Of a stretch of 64,000 nt of DNA, positions 47,715 to 56,681 are shown piece by piece (position 1 is the stretch's first letter; every line of letters starts with the position of its first letter). This stretch comes from Collinsella sp. AF23-4AC (lineage in GTDB: Bacteria > Actinomycetota > Coriobacteriia > Coriobacteriales > Coriobacteriaceae), in contig NZ_QRVE01000003.1 in assembly GCF_003462685.1 (NCBI RefSeq), forward strand, positions 72,114 through 136,113, written 5' to 3'. The notes under the pieces were generated by a model, which saw only the letters and a list, made by a program, of their open reading frames with translations, made no database searches and was not told the origin of the DNA. Made by a program: the position numbers and the translations under genes.

Positions 47715-49690
47715 TGGTCTCGCCTCCATTCAAAGAAGGCGCCGGCGATCGCCATCGTCTCGTCGTCCACCACGCGCTCCTTCGAGGTGTGGCTGCTCTC
47801 CTCTTCGGAGCCCACGTTGCCCGTCACCGCGGTGGTCTGCTCCTGCACAATGGGGTAGCCGTCATCGTCGCGTACATAGGTGGTCTGACCACGCTTGTCG
47901 TGCCCTACGTGGTCACAGATGGCCATAAATATCTTGTAATCCTGGAAGGTACCGTCCTTGCAGTATGCCTCTTCCTCACTGTCCCAGCGTCTCAGCACAA
48001 GGACGGATGTCTGCACGCCCACGTTGGGTTGGAACGCATCCGGGTGCATGTCTACCGAACCCAGGATCTGCGCATGGCGCAAAATCCACTGGCGCACGTA
48101 GCCCAGACCCGGGTTGCCCAGGATGCCGTTGGGAATGACGAGCGCCGCCACACCCACGCCGGGCTCAAGCAGGCGGATACACCGCTCGATGAAGAGGATC
48201 TCGGGCGGCTGAGATGAGAAGAGCTTGGGTTCCATGCTCCACTCGGCATCTTCCTCGGACCACGACCAGGTGTGTCCAAGGTCGAAGGATTCCAGAATCG
48301 CCGGGTCTTCGATAGGAATCTTGGAGCCAAAAGGTGGGTTGGTCATAATCGCCGTAACGCCGTGCCCCGGCTGCAGCGCCTTATTTGCCGCAATGTCGGC
48401 GGCGTCCAGGCGCAGCGCCTTTTGCAGTTTGGGTTCAAAGCCCGAGAACGGCTCGAGCGAGTTGGCGTGGAACAGCTGTCCGGTGCCGTCGTTGTTCATA
48501 ACCATATTCATCTTGGAGGCACGCACTAGGATGGGATCAAAGTCGATGCCCACGATATGCTTGGACAGGAACTCGCGCTTGCGCGCGATCAGAGCCTCTT
48601 GCTTGGCTGCTTTGCTGCGCCCGCTCACCTCGACGGAGTCTCTGATCTTCTCAAGCACGTAATTCATGGCCGTGACCAAAAAGCCGCAGGTGCCCATGGC
48701 GGGGTCGAGGATGACGTCGTTTTCGGACGGGTCGACCATCCGCACCATCATGTGGCACATGTTGCGCGGCGTGAAGAACTGGCCCTTGTCACCACGCAGG
48801 TTGGAGCCCACGATTGTCTCGTACGCGTGGCCCTTAACGTCCACGTCGCTCTCGAGCAGGGAATACATTTGCAGCTGCGCCACGATGTAGGCGAGCACAT
48901 CGTCGGTTAATGCGATGCGCTCGTCGGCCTTGAAGATGGTCTCGTACGACTGCTTGACGTTTCCAAAGAGTGCCTCGATGCGCTTGCGGCACTTCTTCTT
49001 ACCCGCGGCGCCCTGGCGCTCGGTTGGCGTGATGTAGAACGTTGGCGTCTCGGAGTCGCGCTCATCCTGGATTTTGCAGAAGATGATCTTGAGCAGTTCA
49101 AGGAATGCCTCGGCCTTTTGGATGCCTTGGTTTCCGGCGATGTAGTTGTGACAGCGGCGGAACGAGTACAGCAGCGAGTCACTGGCGGCGGGGCGCAACT
49201 GGTCGAAGCGCGGCGCGTCGTCGGGTACCTCGCCACCAGCATGTGGCAGATCGGGCACGGCCTCGGGGCCGCGCTTGCCGGCATCGTCCACCACGTAACG
49301 GAAGGTAAGCAACTCGTCGCCGTTGGTCCACATGCCATAGGTCGAGTTCATGCAGGCAGACGCATAGGAGTGCATTTGATCTACGCCGTCTTTTTTGCCT
49401 TTGGCCTTGGTCTTGGGGTCTTTGCACTCGACGATGATGTGGATGTTTTCCTGGGTGTGCGCTTTTCCCGGCTCCCAGATGGCGACGTCGACCGCTTTTC
49501 GGTTGCTGCCGAACTTGATCGACTCCTCGACCCCGATCTGCTCCTTCTTGTAACCGTACTCACGCACGAGGGACTTTAGGATTTCCTGGCGCACTCGCTC
49601 CTCGGGGGTGTCCCTGCGCTGCGTCACGCCGTCGATGAAGTCCAGTATAGTCTCCGGCTGGATGACCGAAGTCTTGCTCACTTGCGACAT
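47711..49690 (-). CDS. Nuclease-methyltransferase fusion subunit (BcgI-A-like / type IIB-like)
   Basis: 659 residues. Residues about 25-95 look like an HsdR-type N-terminal nuclease: Asp68 in RKAVDVAIW and Glu88-Cys-Lys90 (VECK), i.e. a PD-(D/E)XK core. Residues about 230-600 are an N6-adenine methylase: QFFTPRNMCHMMV, motif I DPAMGTCG (Asp329), motif IV NPPF (451-454). There is no helicase/translocase domain and no separate HsdR nearby. With the separate specificity gene this matches the BcgI two-protein layout, which cuts on both sides of its site. The ATG overlaps the upstream stop by one base (TAATG). Confidence 0.82.
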   Translation of the reverse strand: MSQVSKTSVIQPETILDFIDGVTQRRDTPEERVRQEILKSLVREYGYKKEQIGVEESIKFGSNRKAVDVAIWEPGKAHTQENIHIIVECKDPKTKAKGKKDGVDQMHSYASACMNSTYGMWTNGDELLTFRYVVDDAGKRGPEAVPDLPHAGGEVPDDAPRFDQLRPAASDSLLYSFRRCHNYIAGNQGIQKAEAFLELLKIIFCKIQDERDSETPTFYITPTERQGAAGKKKCRKRIEALFGNVKQSYETIFKADERIALTDDVLAYIVAQLQMYSLLESDVDVKGHAYETIVGSNLRGDKGQFFTPRNMCHMMVRMVDPSENDVILDPAMGTCGFLVTAMNYVLEKIRDSVEVSGRSKAAKQEALIARKREFLSKHIVGIDFDPILVRASKMNMVMNNDGTGQLFHANSLEPFSGFEPKLQKALRLDAADIAANKALQPGHGVTAIMTNPPFGSKIPIEDPAILESFDLGHTWSWSEEDAEWSMEPKLFSSQPPEILFIERCIRLLEPGVGVAALVIPNGILGNPGLGYVRQWILRHAQILGSVDMHPDAFQPNVGVQTSVLVLRRWDSEEEAYCKDGTFQDYKIFMAICDHVGHDKRGQTTYVRDDDGYPIVQEQTTAVTGNVGSEEESSHTSKERVVDDETMAIAGAFFEWRRDQ

Positions 49691-49917
49691 TACGATTCCG
49701 TCCTTCCAACCTTGGTGTTGGTATCAACGCGTGCGGGGCCGCCCGATGCGACGCCCATCTCGCGGCTAATCAAATCTTTAAGAAATCCCTGCTTGTTTTC
49801 CTGTGCGGAGAGGAATGACCAAATCTCCTCTTCGGCGGGATAGAACCGCAGACAGAACTGCTGGGTCTTGTCGTGCTTGTACTTACGATCGGCTCGCTTC
49901 TGAGCTTCTGACGGCAT
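49690..49917 (-). CDS. Small ribbon-helix-helix-like regulator of the R-M operon
   Basis: 75 residues: a basic N-terminus (PSEAQKRADRKYKHDK), then a strand TQQFCLRFYP, helix EEEIWSFLSAQEN and helix KQGFLKDLISREM, the pattern of a ribbon-helix-helix DNA-binding fold. ATG 49917 is chosen because GGGAGGTG precedes it; the longer frame begins inside that site. It is the first gene of the operon and lies just downstream of a palindrome placed between the -35 and -10, so autoregulation of the R-M genes is inferred. Confidence 0.7.
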   Translation of the reverse strand: MPSEAQKRADRKYKHDKTQQFCLRFYPAEEEIWSFLSAQENKQGFLKDLISREMGVASGGPARVDTNTKVGRTES

Positions 49918-49956
49918 AGCACCTCCCAAGGACATAGCTTAGCCATAATAGGAATT

Positions 49957-49985
49957 AGTATAGGTCTACACCTATATGTAGACAA
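49957..49985 (-). promoter_or_regulatory. R-M operon promoter with an embedded operator palindrome
   Basis: Minus-strand TTGTCT (49985-49980) and TATACT (49962-49957) are 17 nt apart. Between and over them lie GTCTACA (49964-49970) / TGTAGAC (49977-49983), and overlapping TATAGG (49959-49964) / CCTATA (49971-49976). A regulator bound there would block RNA polymerase. Confidence 0.65.
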
Positions 49986-50050
49986 GCAAAATATCACGAA
50001 TCAGCAGGTAAAGGATGATTTTTAATTAAAGAAATAGAAGCCAACAAATG

Positions 50051-50083
50051 TAAAAACGGCCTCTAAGACATTGGACGTTTTTA
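50051..50083. terminator. A/T-ended hairpin in the R-M / AlbA_2 gap
   Basis: TAAAAACG (50051-50058) pairs with CGTTTTTA (50076-50083). A second hairpin TCCCTGCC (50128-50135) / GGCAGGGA (50151-50158) with ATTTTTG after it lies further right. The gap 49986-50377 otherwise shows no gene I can support. Confidence 0.4.
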
Positions 50084-50303
50084 CGGTTGAGGAAGGTGGA
50101 GCTTGAGAAATGATCCGCCATGAGCGCTCCCTGCCGCTCGTGCATGGAGTGGCAGGGAACTATTTTTGTTGTATGAGACTGCCGTCTCGCAAGGTTGCAA
50201 TGCCCGATTGGATGTCGACTTCAGTTGGATCAACCATATGCGCTGTTGCCTGACGCTGCGCGATGCCAGACGACGGAGGATGCGTCCTATCACGACTGGT
50301 AGT

Positions 50304-50349
50304 CAGGCACATTCTGGGCTAGTTGCGAACTTGGCTTGGAATGTGCCTG
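50304..50349 (-). terminator. Hairpin after the AlbA_2 gene
   Basis: CAGGCACATTC (50304-50314) and GAATGTGCCTG (50339-50349) are perfect 11-bp arms, 29 nt past the stop. No T-run, so it is only a candidate. Confidence 0.4.
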
Positions 50350-50377
50350 TTTGGCAGAATCGAAATCGCGAGCCATA

Positions 50378-52051
50378 TCACTCGACTATGTGCCACTCAG
50401 CTGCCGAAGTGCTTCCAGCGTTGGTGATGCGGCCAGCTTTCCGTAGGCTTTGGAGCAGATAGCTTACATGGTCGCCTTTTTGCTTTGCCGTAAGGTCTGC
50501 CGGCAAGGCATGATCCAGCCCTGCGATAATCTCCGCTCTTGAACATGGGCGCACGCGCAGGAGCTCCAAGATCAACTCCTTGAAGACGCTATTGTCTACG
50601 CCCTTGTTTCGCACATACTCGCTGTGGGCACCGGTGGCTGCTGCCACCTCGGCTGAGACCGTCAGTTTGGGGTAACGGCCCCTAACGAGGCCTTGTTCGT
50701 GAAGCAGACGTGACTGTTCCTTTGTGACGGGTAGTCCCTTCTGAACGAGGTCCAACAGCAGCACTGTCACCAAATCAAGATTTCGATTGCTTGCGAGAAG
50801 TCGAGAATAGTCCTCGTTGAGAACCGTACCGTACAGCGTTACGGCAACGCGCCCAATCTCAGATAGATCGTAGGTGGGCATTGGTAATAGGCGGTTGCGC
50901 TGAATATCGAAGACGTTGCGAATGCCTATGGCGCTGCGGTCCATCATGCCTGTTTTGTTCATAGCGCTTGAAAGCAGGGGGTTACGGTAGTAGGGCGGCT
51001 TGTAGCCGCTCGCGAGCGCGTTCTCTATCGTCTCGGGGATAAAGGCACCCTCGTTCTTGAATATAAGCTTGTCCTCATACTCAAGGACATTGATCTTTCC
51101 TGACATCCTGAAATCTTGATGCGCAATAGCGTTGTGGAGAAGTTCTCGAATGACTTCGGGACTGTAGCGATGCGCTTCGGTGGGAAATAGCGTCTCTTCG
51201 CGGTCGAAGAAGCGATACTTTTCGTTTCTTATCTTTCCCAGGATACGATCGACCTGCAGAATGAAGGGCGGCTCAAAGTGTTCATAGGCCATAGTGGAGC
51301 CGTCGCTCGCGTAGAGCGTCCAAGTGATGCGCGGCTCAATGCCACCCAGAAAGACACTCGATTCCGGTTTGCCCAGAAGAACGAGCGCCGCATTGCTCAC
51401 GTGGCCGTGGATCACAAGCGCCATCTTGCTAAGGATAGATTCTTCGTCGAGGCTACGAACGGCAGGCTGGCTTTCTCCGAACTTTTCGACGAATTTGGAG
51501 CATGCAAAGCTAACTGCATCTGGATCAAGGTCACCGAAGTTTGCCTCGTAGGCAATCTGGCGCGACCAGTCGGGCCGGCTCTGCCCGTAAATGGCGTCGA
51601 GTTTGAACTTGGGCATCTCTACGAGGGACTCATTCTCTCGTGACCAAGGGATTCCGTGCCAAGTCGTTGGCGTTGCGAAGCTGCCAGCCGGTATCTGGAA
51701 AGCAATGACTCTTTTGTCATCAACCTCAAACTCGTAAATCTCTTCGAAAGTCATGCCGTTGTTGGTGTATTGGGCGATTTCGTGCTTTAGGCGTCGCAGG
51801 CCGACACTTGGCGATTGGGGTTCTTTACGGTAGGCGGTTCCCTTTATCTTGCGGTCGTTTGAAATGCCAAAGAAAAGCCATCCGCACTCTGCCTTGCGTA
51901 AATTGGCCTCGTTGCTGAGGGCGGAGAAATACCTGCCAATGTCCTCGAAGTCATAGTTCTGCTTTGCTGCCTTGTATTCGACGACCTCGGTCTCGACGTC
52001 TGCAATGATGCGCAGAAGTAGGGAGGGCATTTCGCTCGTTTTCCGTATCAT
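50378..52051 (-). CDS. AlbA_2 (Schlafen-like) / HATPase_c_4 DNA-binding regulator
   Basis: 557 residues. N-terminal about 1-160 is an AlbA_2 domain: EVVEYKAAKQNYDFEDIGRY, GWLFFGISNDRKIKGTAYR. Residues about 290-400 are the HATPase_c_4-type block with VIRELLHNAIAHQDFR (N-box Glu and Asn) and KNEGAFIPETIE. Residues about 470-557 look like two winged helices. The family is common near mobile elements and defence islands; its biochemistry is poorly known. ATG 52051 has GGAG 4-5 nt upstream. Its 5' region carries repeated TAATGTAATT boxes, suggesting it binds its own promoter. Confidence 0.78.
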   Translation of the reverse strand: MIRKTSEMPSLLLRIIADVETEVVEYKAAKQNYDFEDIGRYFSALSNEANLRKAECGWLFFGISNDRKIKGTAYRKEPQSPSVGLRRLKHEIAQYTNNGMTFEEIYEFEVDDKRVIAFQIPAGSFATPTTWHGIPWSRENESLVEMPKFKLDAIYGQSRPDWSRQIAYEANFGDLDPDAVSFACSKFVEKFGESQPAVRSLDEESILSKMALVIHGHVSNAALVLLGKPESSVFLGGIEPRITWTLYASDGSTMAYEHFEPPFILQVDRILGKIRNEKYRFFDREETLFPTEAHRYSPEVIRELLHNAIAHQDFRMSGKINVLEYEDKLIFKNEGAFIPETIENALASGYKPPYYRNPLLSSAMNKTGMMDRSAIGIRNVFDIQRNRLLPMPTYDLSEIGRVAVTLYGTVLNEDYSRLLASNRNLDLVTVLLLDLVQKGLPVTKEQSRLLHEQGLVRGRYPKLTVSAEVAAATGAHSEYVRNKGVDNSVFKELILELLRVRPCSRAEIIAGLDHALPADLTAKQKGDHVSYLLQSLRKAGRITNAGSTSAAEWHIVE

Positions 52052-52063
52052 GACACTCCATAT

Positions 52064-52286
52064 AATGTAATTTTATCCGCAACTAATGTAATTATATCTC
52101 CTGTTACATTAGCCGCCCGTGCATAAGGCTGTAGGCCGACTGTAAGGTCATATATTTCAGTGCATATAATGTCTGTACTTTTAATTTACCTCGCAGATTA
52201 GCTGCCAGGGGAAACGGAAAATAATGTGTCTTCTTCTAATGTAATTTCGCATGTAGCTTCGCGGATAACGCGTGAAATTACATTAG
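52064..52286. promoter_or_regulatory. TAATGTAATT operator-like repeats upstream of the AlbA_2 gene
   Basis: Half-sites: TAATGTAATT (52064-52073), CTAATGTAA (52084-52092) with TTACATTAG (52105-52113) as a 9-bp inverted repeat, and CTAATGTAATTTC (52236-52248) with GAAATTACATTAG (52274-52286) as a 13-bp inverted repeat. The minus-strand TATAAT at 52097-52092 overlaps one of them. The 52052-52449 gap holds no gene; purB starts right of it. Confidence 0.6.
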
Positions 52287-52449
52287 TACACGGAACTATT
52301 GCCGCCTGCTGCGGTGACGCTGCTGTCCATCTTCGTTGCCCGCTCCAATTCCAAAATGTTAGGTTCATGCCTGCTGCCCATACTTGCACCTGCGCACGGT
52401 ACAATGGTTGGGTTACGACCAACGTGCCAATAACCAAAAAGGAGCCGCT

Positions 52450-53796
52450 ATGATCGATCGCTATACCCGCCCGGAGATGGGACACATCTTCTCCCTCGAG
52501 AACAAGTACGCCATTTGGCAGGAGATCGAGGTTCTGGCCTGCGAGGCCCAGGCGGAGCTCGGTAAGATCGGTATTTCCAAAGACGAGGCCCAGTGGATCC
52601 GCGATCATGCCAACTTTGAGAAGGCGAAGGTCGATGAGATCGAGGAAGTCACGCGCCACGACGTCATTGCCTTCCTGACCAACATGAAGGAATACATCGA
52701 TGCCGATGTTCCCGAGGGCGACCCCAAGCCCAGCCGCTGGGTTCACTATGGCATGACCAGCTCCGATCTGGGCGACACGGCTCTGTGCTACCAGCTCACC
52801 CAGGCCTGCGACTTGATCATCGAGGACGTCAAGAAGCTCGGCGAGATTTGCAAGCGTCGCGCCTTTGAGGAGCGCAATACGCTCTGTGCCGGCCGCACTC
52901 ATGGTATCCACGCCGAGCCGATGACCTTCGGCATGAAGTTTGGCTCTTGGGCCTGGGAGCTCAAGCGCGATCTGGATCGTCTTGAGGACGCCCGCAAGAA
53001 TGTTGCCTTCGGCGCCATCTCGGGCGCTGTCGGCACCTACAGCTCCATCGAGCCGTTTGTCGAGGAGTATGTCTGCGAGCACCTGGGCCTGGTTCACGAC
53101 CCGCTGTCCACGCAGGTTATTAGCCGCGACCATCACGCCTATCTCGCCGGTGTTCTTGCCACCACGGCGGCCACCTGCGAGCGCATCGCTACCGAGGTTC
53201 GCAATCTGCAGAAGACCGATACCCTCGAGGCCGAGGAGCCGTTCCGCAAGGGTCAAAAGGGCAGCTCCGCCATGCCGCACAAGCGCAACCCCATCACCAT
53301 GGAGAAGGTCTGCGGCCTGTCGCGCGTCGTGAAGGCCAACGCGCAGGTTGCCTTCGACAACGTCGCCCTGTGGCACGAGCGTGACATTTCGCACTCCTCT
53401 GCCGAGCGCGTCGCCCAGGCCGATAGTTTCATCGCGCTCGACCACATGTTCCAGTGCCTCATCCGCGTTATCGACGGCCTGCAGTTGTATCCCGCTCGCA
53501 TGATGGCCAACCTCAACAAGACACGCGGCCTCATTTTTTCCTCCAAGGTCCTGCTGGCCCTCGTCGACACGGGCATCACCCGCGAGGACGCGTACGCCAT
53601 TGTGCAGGAGAACGCCATGGCAACCTGGCACGAGGTACAGGATTGCGTCTCCGGCCCCACCTTTAAGGAGCGTCTCGAGGCTGATCCGCGCTGCACCGTC
53701 AGCCAGGAGAAGCTCGACGAGATCTTTGATCCGTGGGACTTCCTCACCCGCATCGACACGGTCTTCGATCGTCTGGAGCAGCTGAGCTTCGAGTAG
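52450..53796 (+). CDS. purB: Adenylosuccinate lyase
   Basis: Releases fumarate in two purine steps: SAICAR to AICAR and adenylosuccinate to AMP. The start ATG 52450 (IDRYTRPEMGHIFSLENKY) follows AAGGAG. The superfamily signature SSAMPHKRNP is in the C-terminal half, and CAGRTHGIHAEPMTFG precedes it. 448 residues is the usual size. It is downstream of the accessory region and pairs functionally with purA and purC in this window. Confidence 0.97.
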   Translation: MIDRYTRPEMGHIFSLENKYAIWQEIEVLACEAQAELGKIGISKDEAQWIRDHANFEKAKVDEIEEVTRHDVIAFLTNMKEYIDADVPEGDPKPSRWVHYGMTSSDLGDTALCYQLTQACDLIIEDVKKLGEICKRRAFEERNTLCAGRTHGIHAEPMTFGMKFGSWAWELKRDLDRLEDARKNVAFGAISGAVGTYSSIEPFVEEYVCEHLGLVHDPLSTQVISRDHHAYLAGVLATTAATCERIATEVRNLQKTDTLEAEEPFRKGQKGSSAMPHKRNPITMEKVCGLSRVVKANAQVAFDNVALWHERDISHSSAERVAQADSFIALDHMFQCLIRVIDGLQLYPARMMANLNKTRGLIFSSKVLLALVDTGITREDAYAIVQENAMATWHEVQDCVSGPTFKERLEADPRCTVSQEKLDEIFDPWDFLTRIDTVFDRLEQLSFE

Positions 53797-53839
53797 GGTT
53801 GACCTAATTCGACCGCCTGCGGATGCATTTCAACCATTG

Positions 53840-53872
53840 GCGCCTTGCCCGTTTTGGGCAAGGCGCTTTTTT
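53840..53872 (+). terminator. purB terminator
   Basis: GCGCCTTGCCC (53840-53850) pairs with GGGCAAGGCGC (53856-53866) across GTTTT, then a T-run. Confidence 0.92.
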
Positions 53873-53935
53873 CACTGCCGCATTGGCTCCCGGTAATAAA
53901 ATGAACTTTACTGCTGTTTCGATGAAAGGAGGAGC

Positions 53936-54772
53936 GTGCCCAGACGTATCAAGCGAGTCGCCATTGTCTCGTTTACGCTCATGCTCCTTGTTGCTGCCTG
54001 TGTGGTCGCCCTGACGTATACCGTTCGAAGCAGTTCTTCCTCCTCGAATGAAGCCGACAAAGATCTCCCAGTACTCAAAATCGGCGTTACGGATAACGAC
54101 CCCTATGTGTATATCGATACCACGGGCGATTACGTCGGTATCGATATCGACATCGCCCGCGAGGCCTGCAAGCGTGCGGGGCTCAAGCCACAGTTTGTCG
54201 ATATTGACTGGAACGATCGCGACCGGCTGCTCAAAAACGGTGATATCGATTGCCTGTGGTGTGATTATTCTCCCTGCTATCGCGAGGATAAGTATTACTG
54301 GACCGAGCCGTATCTAACCGTGCCGGTCTCGGTTGCCGCCAAGAAAACGAGCGGCATCAAGTCCTTGGCGCATCTCGATGGAAGCAAGACCATCGCGGTG
54401 ATTGCGGGCTCGGTGAGCGAACGCCGATTGCTCGCAGGGGATCTGGAAATCTCGCCGGACGTGCAAATCAAATCGTACGGTTCTGCCGAGCTCTGCAAAG
54501 CCGCCCTCGCCAAAGGGTATGTCGACTGTTGGATGGCGGACGTTCAGTCGCTTGATCGACTTGTCGCCCAGTATCCCGGCCTTTACCGCGTGTTCGCTGA
54601 CAACGTTATGACGGTTGACCTTGGCGTCGCGTTTAAGGACGGCTATGAGGGGGAGTACGTCAAAAACCTCAATACCGTGCTGTTCGAGATGGATCGAGAT
54701 GGCACGATTGAGCGCATTGTGGGCAAGTACAAGGCAGGGGCGACGACGGACGGGCAAGGAGCGGAATCATGA
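53936..54772 (+). CDS. Substrate-binding protein (SBP_bac_3), amino-acid type
   Basis: 278 residues. N-terminal hydrophobic segment with a lipobox-like VAAC (Cys22), then a Ser-rich linker and the bilobed SBP fold: VLKIGVTDNDPYVYIDT, YVGIDIDIAREACKRAGL, GDIDCLWCDYS. No permease or ATPase lies nearby. GTG 53936 follows AAGGAGGAG. Its end overlaps the diguanylate cyclase gene by four bases, so they are one unit, and ligand binding is likely sensed by that membrane protein. The ligand is unknown. Confidence 0.85.
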   Translation: MPRRIKRVAIVSFTLMLLVAACVVALTYTVRSSSSSSNEADKDLPVLKIGVTDNDPYVYIDTTGDYVGIDIDIAREACKRAGLKPQFVDIDWNDRDRLLKNGDIDCLWCDYSPCYREDKYYWTEPYLTVPVSVAAKKTSGIKSLAHLDGSKTIAVIAGSVSERRLLAGDLEISPDVQIKSYGSAELCKAALAKGYVDCWMADVQSLDRLVAQYPGLYRVFADNVMTVDLGVAFKDGYEGEYVKNLNTVLFEMDRDGTIERIVGKYKAGATTDGQGAES

Positions 54773-56568
54773 CAAATGATGAACACCGCTTGCGCCGAAA
54801 AAGATCGGCCACCGCGGCTATCGCCATTGTGGCCAGCGTTGTCTTGCTGAGTCTGCTATATATGGTCGGCACGCATCGCTGTCTCGATAAAACGCTTGGG
54901 TTTGGTCAGGAAACCATGGTGTTTTTAAAAAACGCCTGCGAAAAATATGACCGATATGAACAGGGAAGAAAAACCGAAGCGACGCACAATTTGGATGCCG
55001 CGCTCGAGTCGTTTTCGACGTTCTTGCCGTCTGATCACGTTGAAGTCAACGATGACCTCGTCGAGGAGTACGTCCATACCGAGCACCTTTCGGGAATGTT
55101 GGTCATGGACGCCGACGGCCATATGGCCGCTCATTACGATATTGATGGTCGCGATCCGCTGATGCTGTGGCGAGAGGAGCTGGCCTGTTCGTCGGTCGCA
55201 TCGATGTATCGAGGATCCAAGGTGTCCTACTCGACGGTCGTTGAGCGTCGCGATGTCGACTTTGCCGTGAGTGTTGTTCCGTACGGTGATGGCGTAGCGC
55301 TGGGGTATCGATCGCTTGCGCCCGAGCCCGCCGATGATTATTCGTATACGATCGCCGACGTGCTCGTGAACAACACATTCCATCAGAGCCCAACGGTGCT
55401 CGTGATGCGCGATATGCAGATCGTTTCCTCAAACGATTCGAATGTCGATCTAACCCTTGCCCGGCTTCTTGCCGATAGCGGAATTGATTGGAAAGACGAA
55501 GGCTTAACACGTATCGAATATCGGGGAAGTACCTGGTATGCCGTGCGTGCGGCGTATGAGGACTATCGCCTGTTTGCGCTTTATCCCAAATCTGAGGTCA
55601 TGTCGGGCAGGATTTCATTTATCGCTGCCGGCGTGCTGGTGTGCTTGGCGTTTTGGGTTGTAGTGCTGTTGGCGCGCAACATTGCCGATCGTCGCAATTT
55701 GGCCGAAAAGGACAAGCAACTCGGCATCATCAATGCTATCAGTTCCATATATGAGTCGACCTTCCTGCTGCATCTCGATACGCTCGAGATCGAGGGAATT
55801 AACATGTCGCCATCGGTGGCAAAGATATTTTCCGAGCACGCCGAGGTGTATGACTTTTTGACAACGGTTTGCCGAGACATCGTGAGTCCCGAAAGCCGCG
55901 AGGCGGTCATGGAGCTAATAGATATAAGCACGCTTCAGGACCGTATGGAGGGCATGCCGTACTTGGATGCCGAGGTACGAGATTGCCGAGGTACGTGGTA
56001 TTCGCTGCAGGTTGTTCCACAGCGCCGCGATGAGCAGGGTCGACTGGAATCGGTCGTCGTGGCGACGCATAACATCTCGATGACAAAGCGCGCCGAGGAG
56101 CTTTCTTTCCAGGACAAGCTGACGGGACTTCGCAATAGAAATTACCTTGAGTCCCTTGGCGACGACCTGGTGAACGAGTCCCTGCCCGTGAGTGTGATCA
56201 TGATGGACTGCAATTTCCTCAAGCGCACCAATGATCTCTACGGTCACGAAATGGGCGATGAGCTGCTACGGCGTACTGCATCTGTATTGAAGCGGACGGC
56301 AGGCGAGAAATTTGTACCCATGCGCGTTGGTGGAGACGAGTTCTTGCTGATTTGCCCTCACACCGATCGCGAATCCGCATGCAAAGTGGTGCAAGATCTT
56401 CGCCTCAGCCTTGCTGCTGCGAGCGATGAGGTGCTGACAGTCAGTGCGTCGTTTGGCGTCGCGACGGCAGAGACACCCGGATGTTCGCTGACCGAGATGT
56501 ACCACATCGCTGACCACAACATGTATCAAGAGAAACGAAAAGTTCACGCTCGGGAAGCAGATTGCTAG
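54769..56568 (+). CDS. Membrane diguanylate cyclase (GGDEF)
   Basis: 599 residues. One membrane helix near 15-33, an extracytoplasmic sensory region to about 280, a second helix (FIAAGVLVCLAFWVVVLLARN), a PAS-like segment, and a C-terminal GGDEF domain from about 440. The active-site motif GGDEF is intact (521-525). It would make c-di-GMP from GTP; no EAL, HD-GYP or PilZ protein is seen in the window. ATGA overlap with the substrate-binding protein suggests paired sensing. Confidence 0.88.
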   Translation: MTNDEHRLRRKRSATAAIAIVASVVLLSLLYMVGTHRCLDKTLGFGQETMVFLKNACEKYDRYEQGRKTEATHNLDAALESFSTFLPSDHVEVNDDLVEEYVHTEHLSGMLVMDADGHMAAHYDIDGRDPLMLWREELACSSVASMYRGSKVSYSTVVERRDVDFAVSVVPYGDGVALGYRSLAPEPADDYSYTIADVLVNNTFHQSPTVLVMRDMQIVSSNDSNVDLTLARLLADSGIDWKDEGLTRIEYRGSTWYAVRAAYEDYRLFALYPKSEVMSGRISFIAAGVLVCLAFWVVVLLARNIADRRNLAEKDKQLGIINAISSIYESTFLLHLDTLEIEGINMSPSVAKIFSEHAEVYDFLTTVCRDIVSPESREAVMELIDISTLQDRMEGMPYLDAEVRDCRGTWYSLQVVPQRRDEQGRLESVVVATHNISMTKRAEELSFQDKLTGLRNRNYLESLGDDLVNESLPVSVIMMDCNFLKRTNDLYGHEMGDELLRRTASVLKRTAGEKFVPMRVGGDEFLLICPHTDRESACKVVQDLRLSLAAASDEVLTVSASFGVATAETPGCSLTEMYHIADHNMYQEKRKVHAREADC

Positions 56569-56681
56569 TATTGCTACCGCCGGTTTGCGCATTGGGGAAT
56601 GTTGAATCGGTGCCCGCGATACTTTATCGGTTCGGACGGGGATAATAGACGTCTGAAATTGCTTTACGAGAGGGGAACGCA

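Noticed and set aside
46314..49690. Complete type I R-M system
   Set aside because: No HsdR helicase/translocase gene is nearby and the methylase protein already has a nuclease domain, so a BcgI-like layout fits better.
50081..50293. 70-codon minus-strand frame in the R-M/AlbA_2 gap
   Set aside because: No ribosome binding site or recognisable domain, and it spans the hairpin at 50128-50158.
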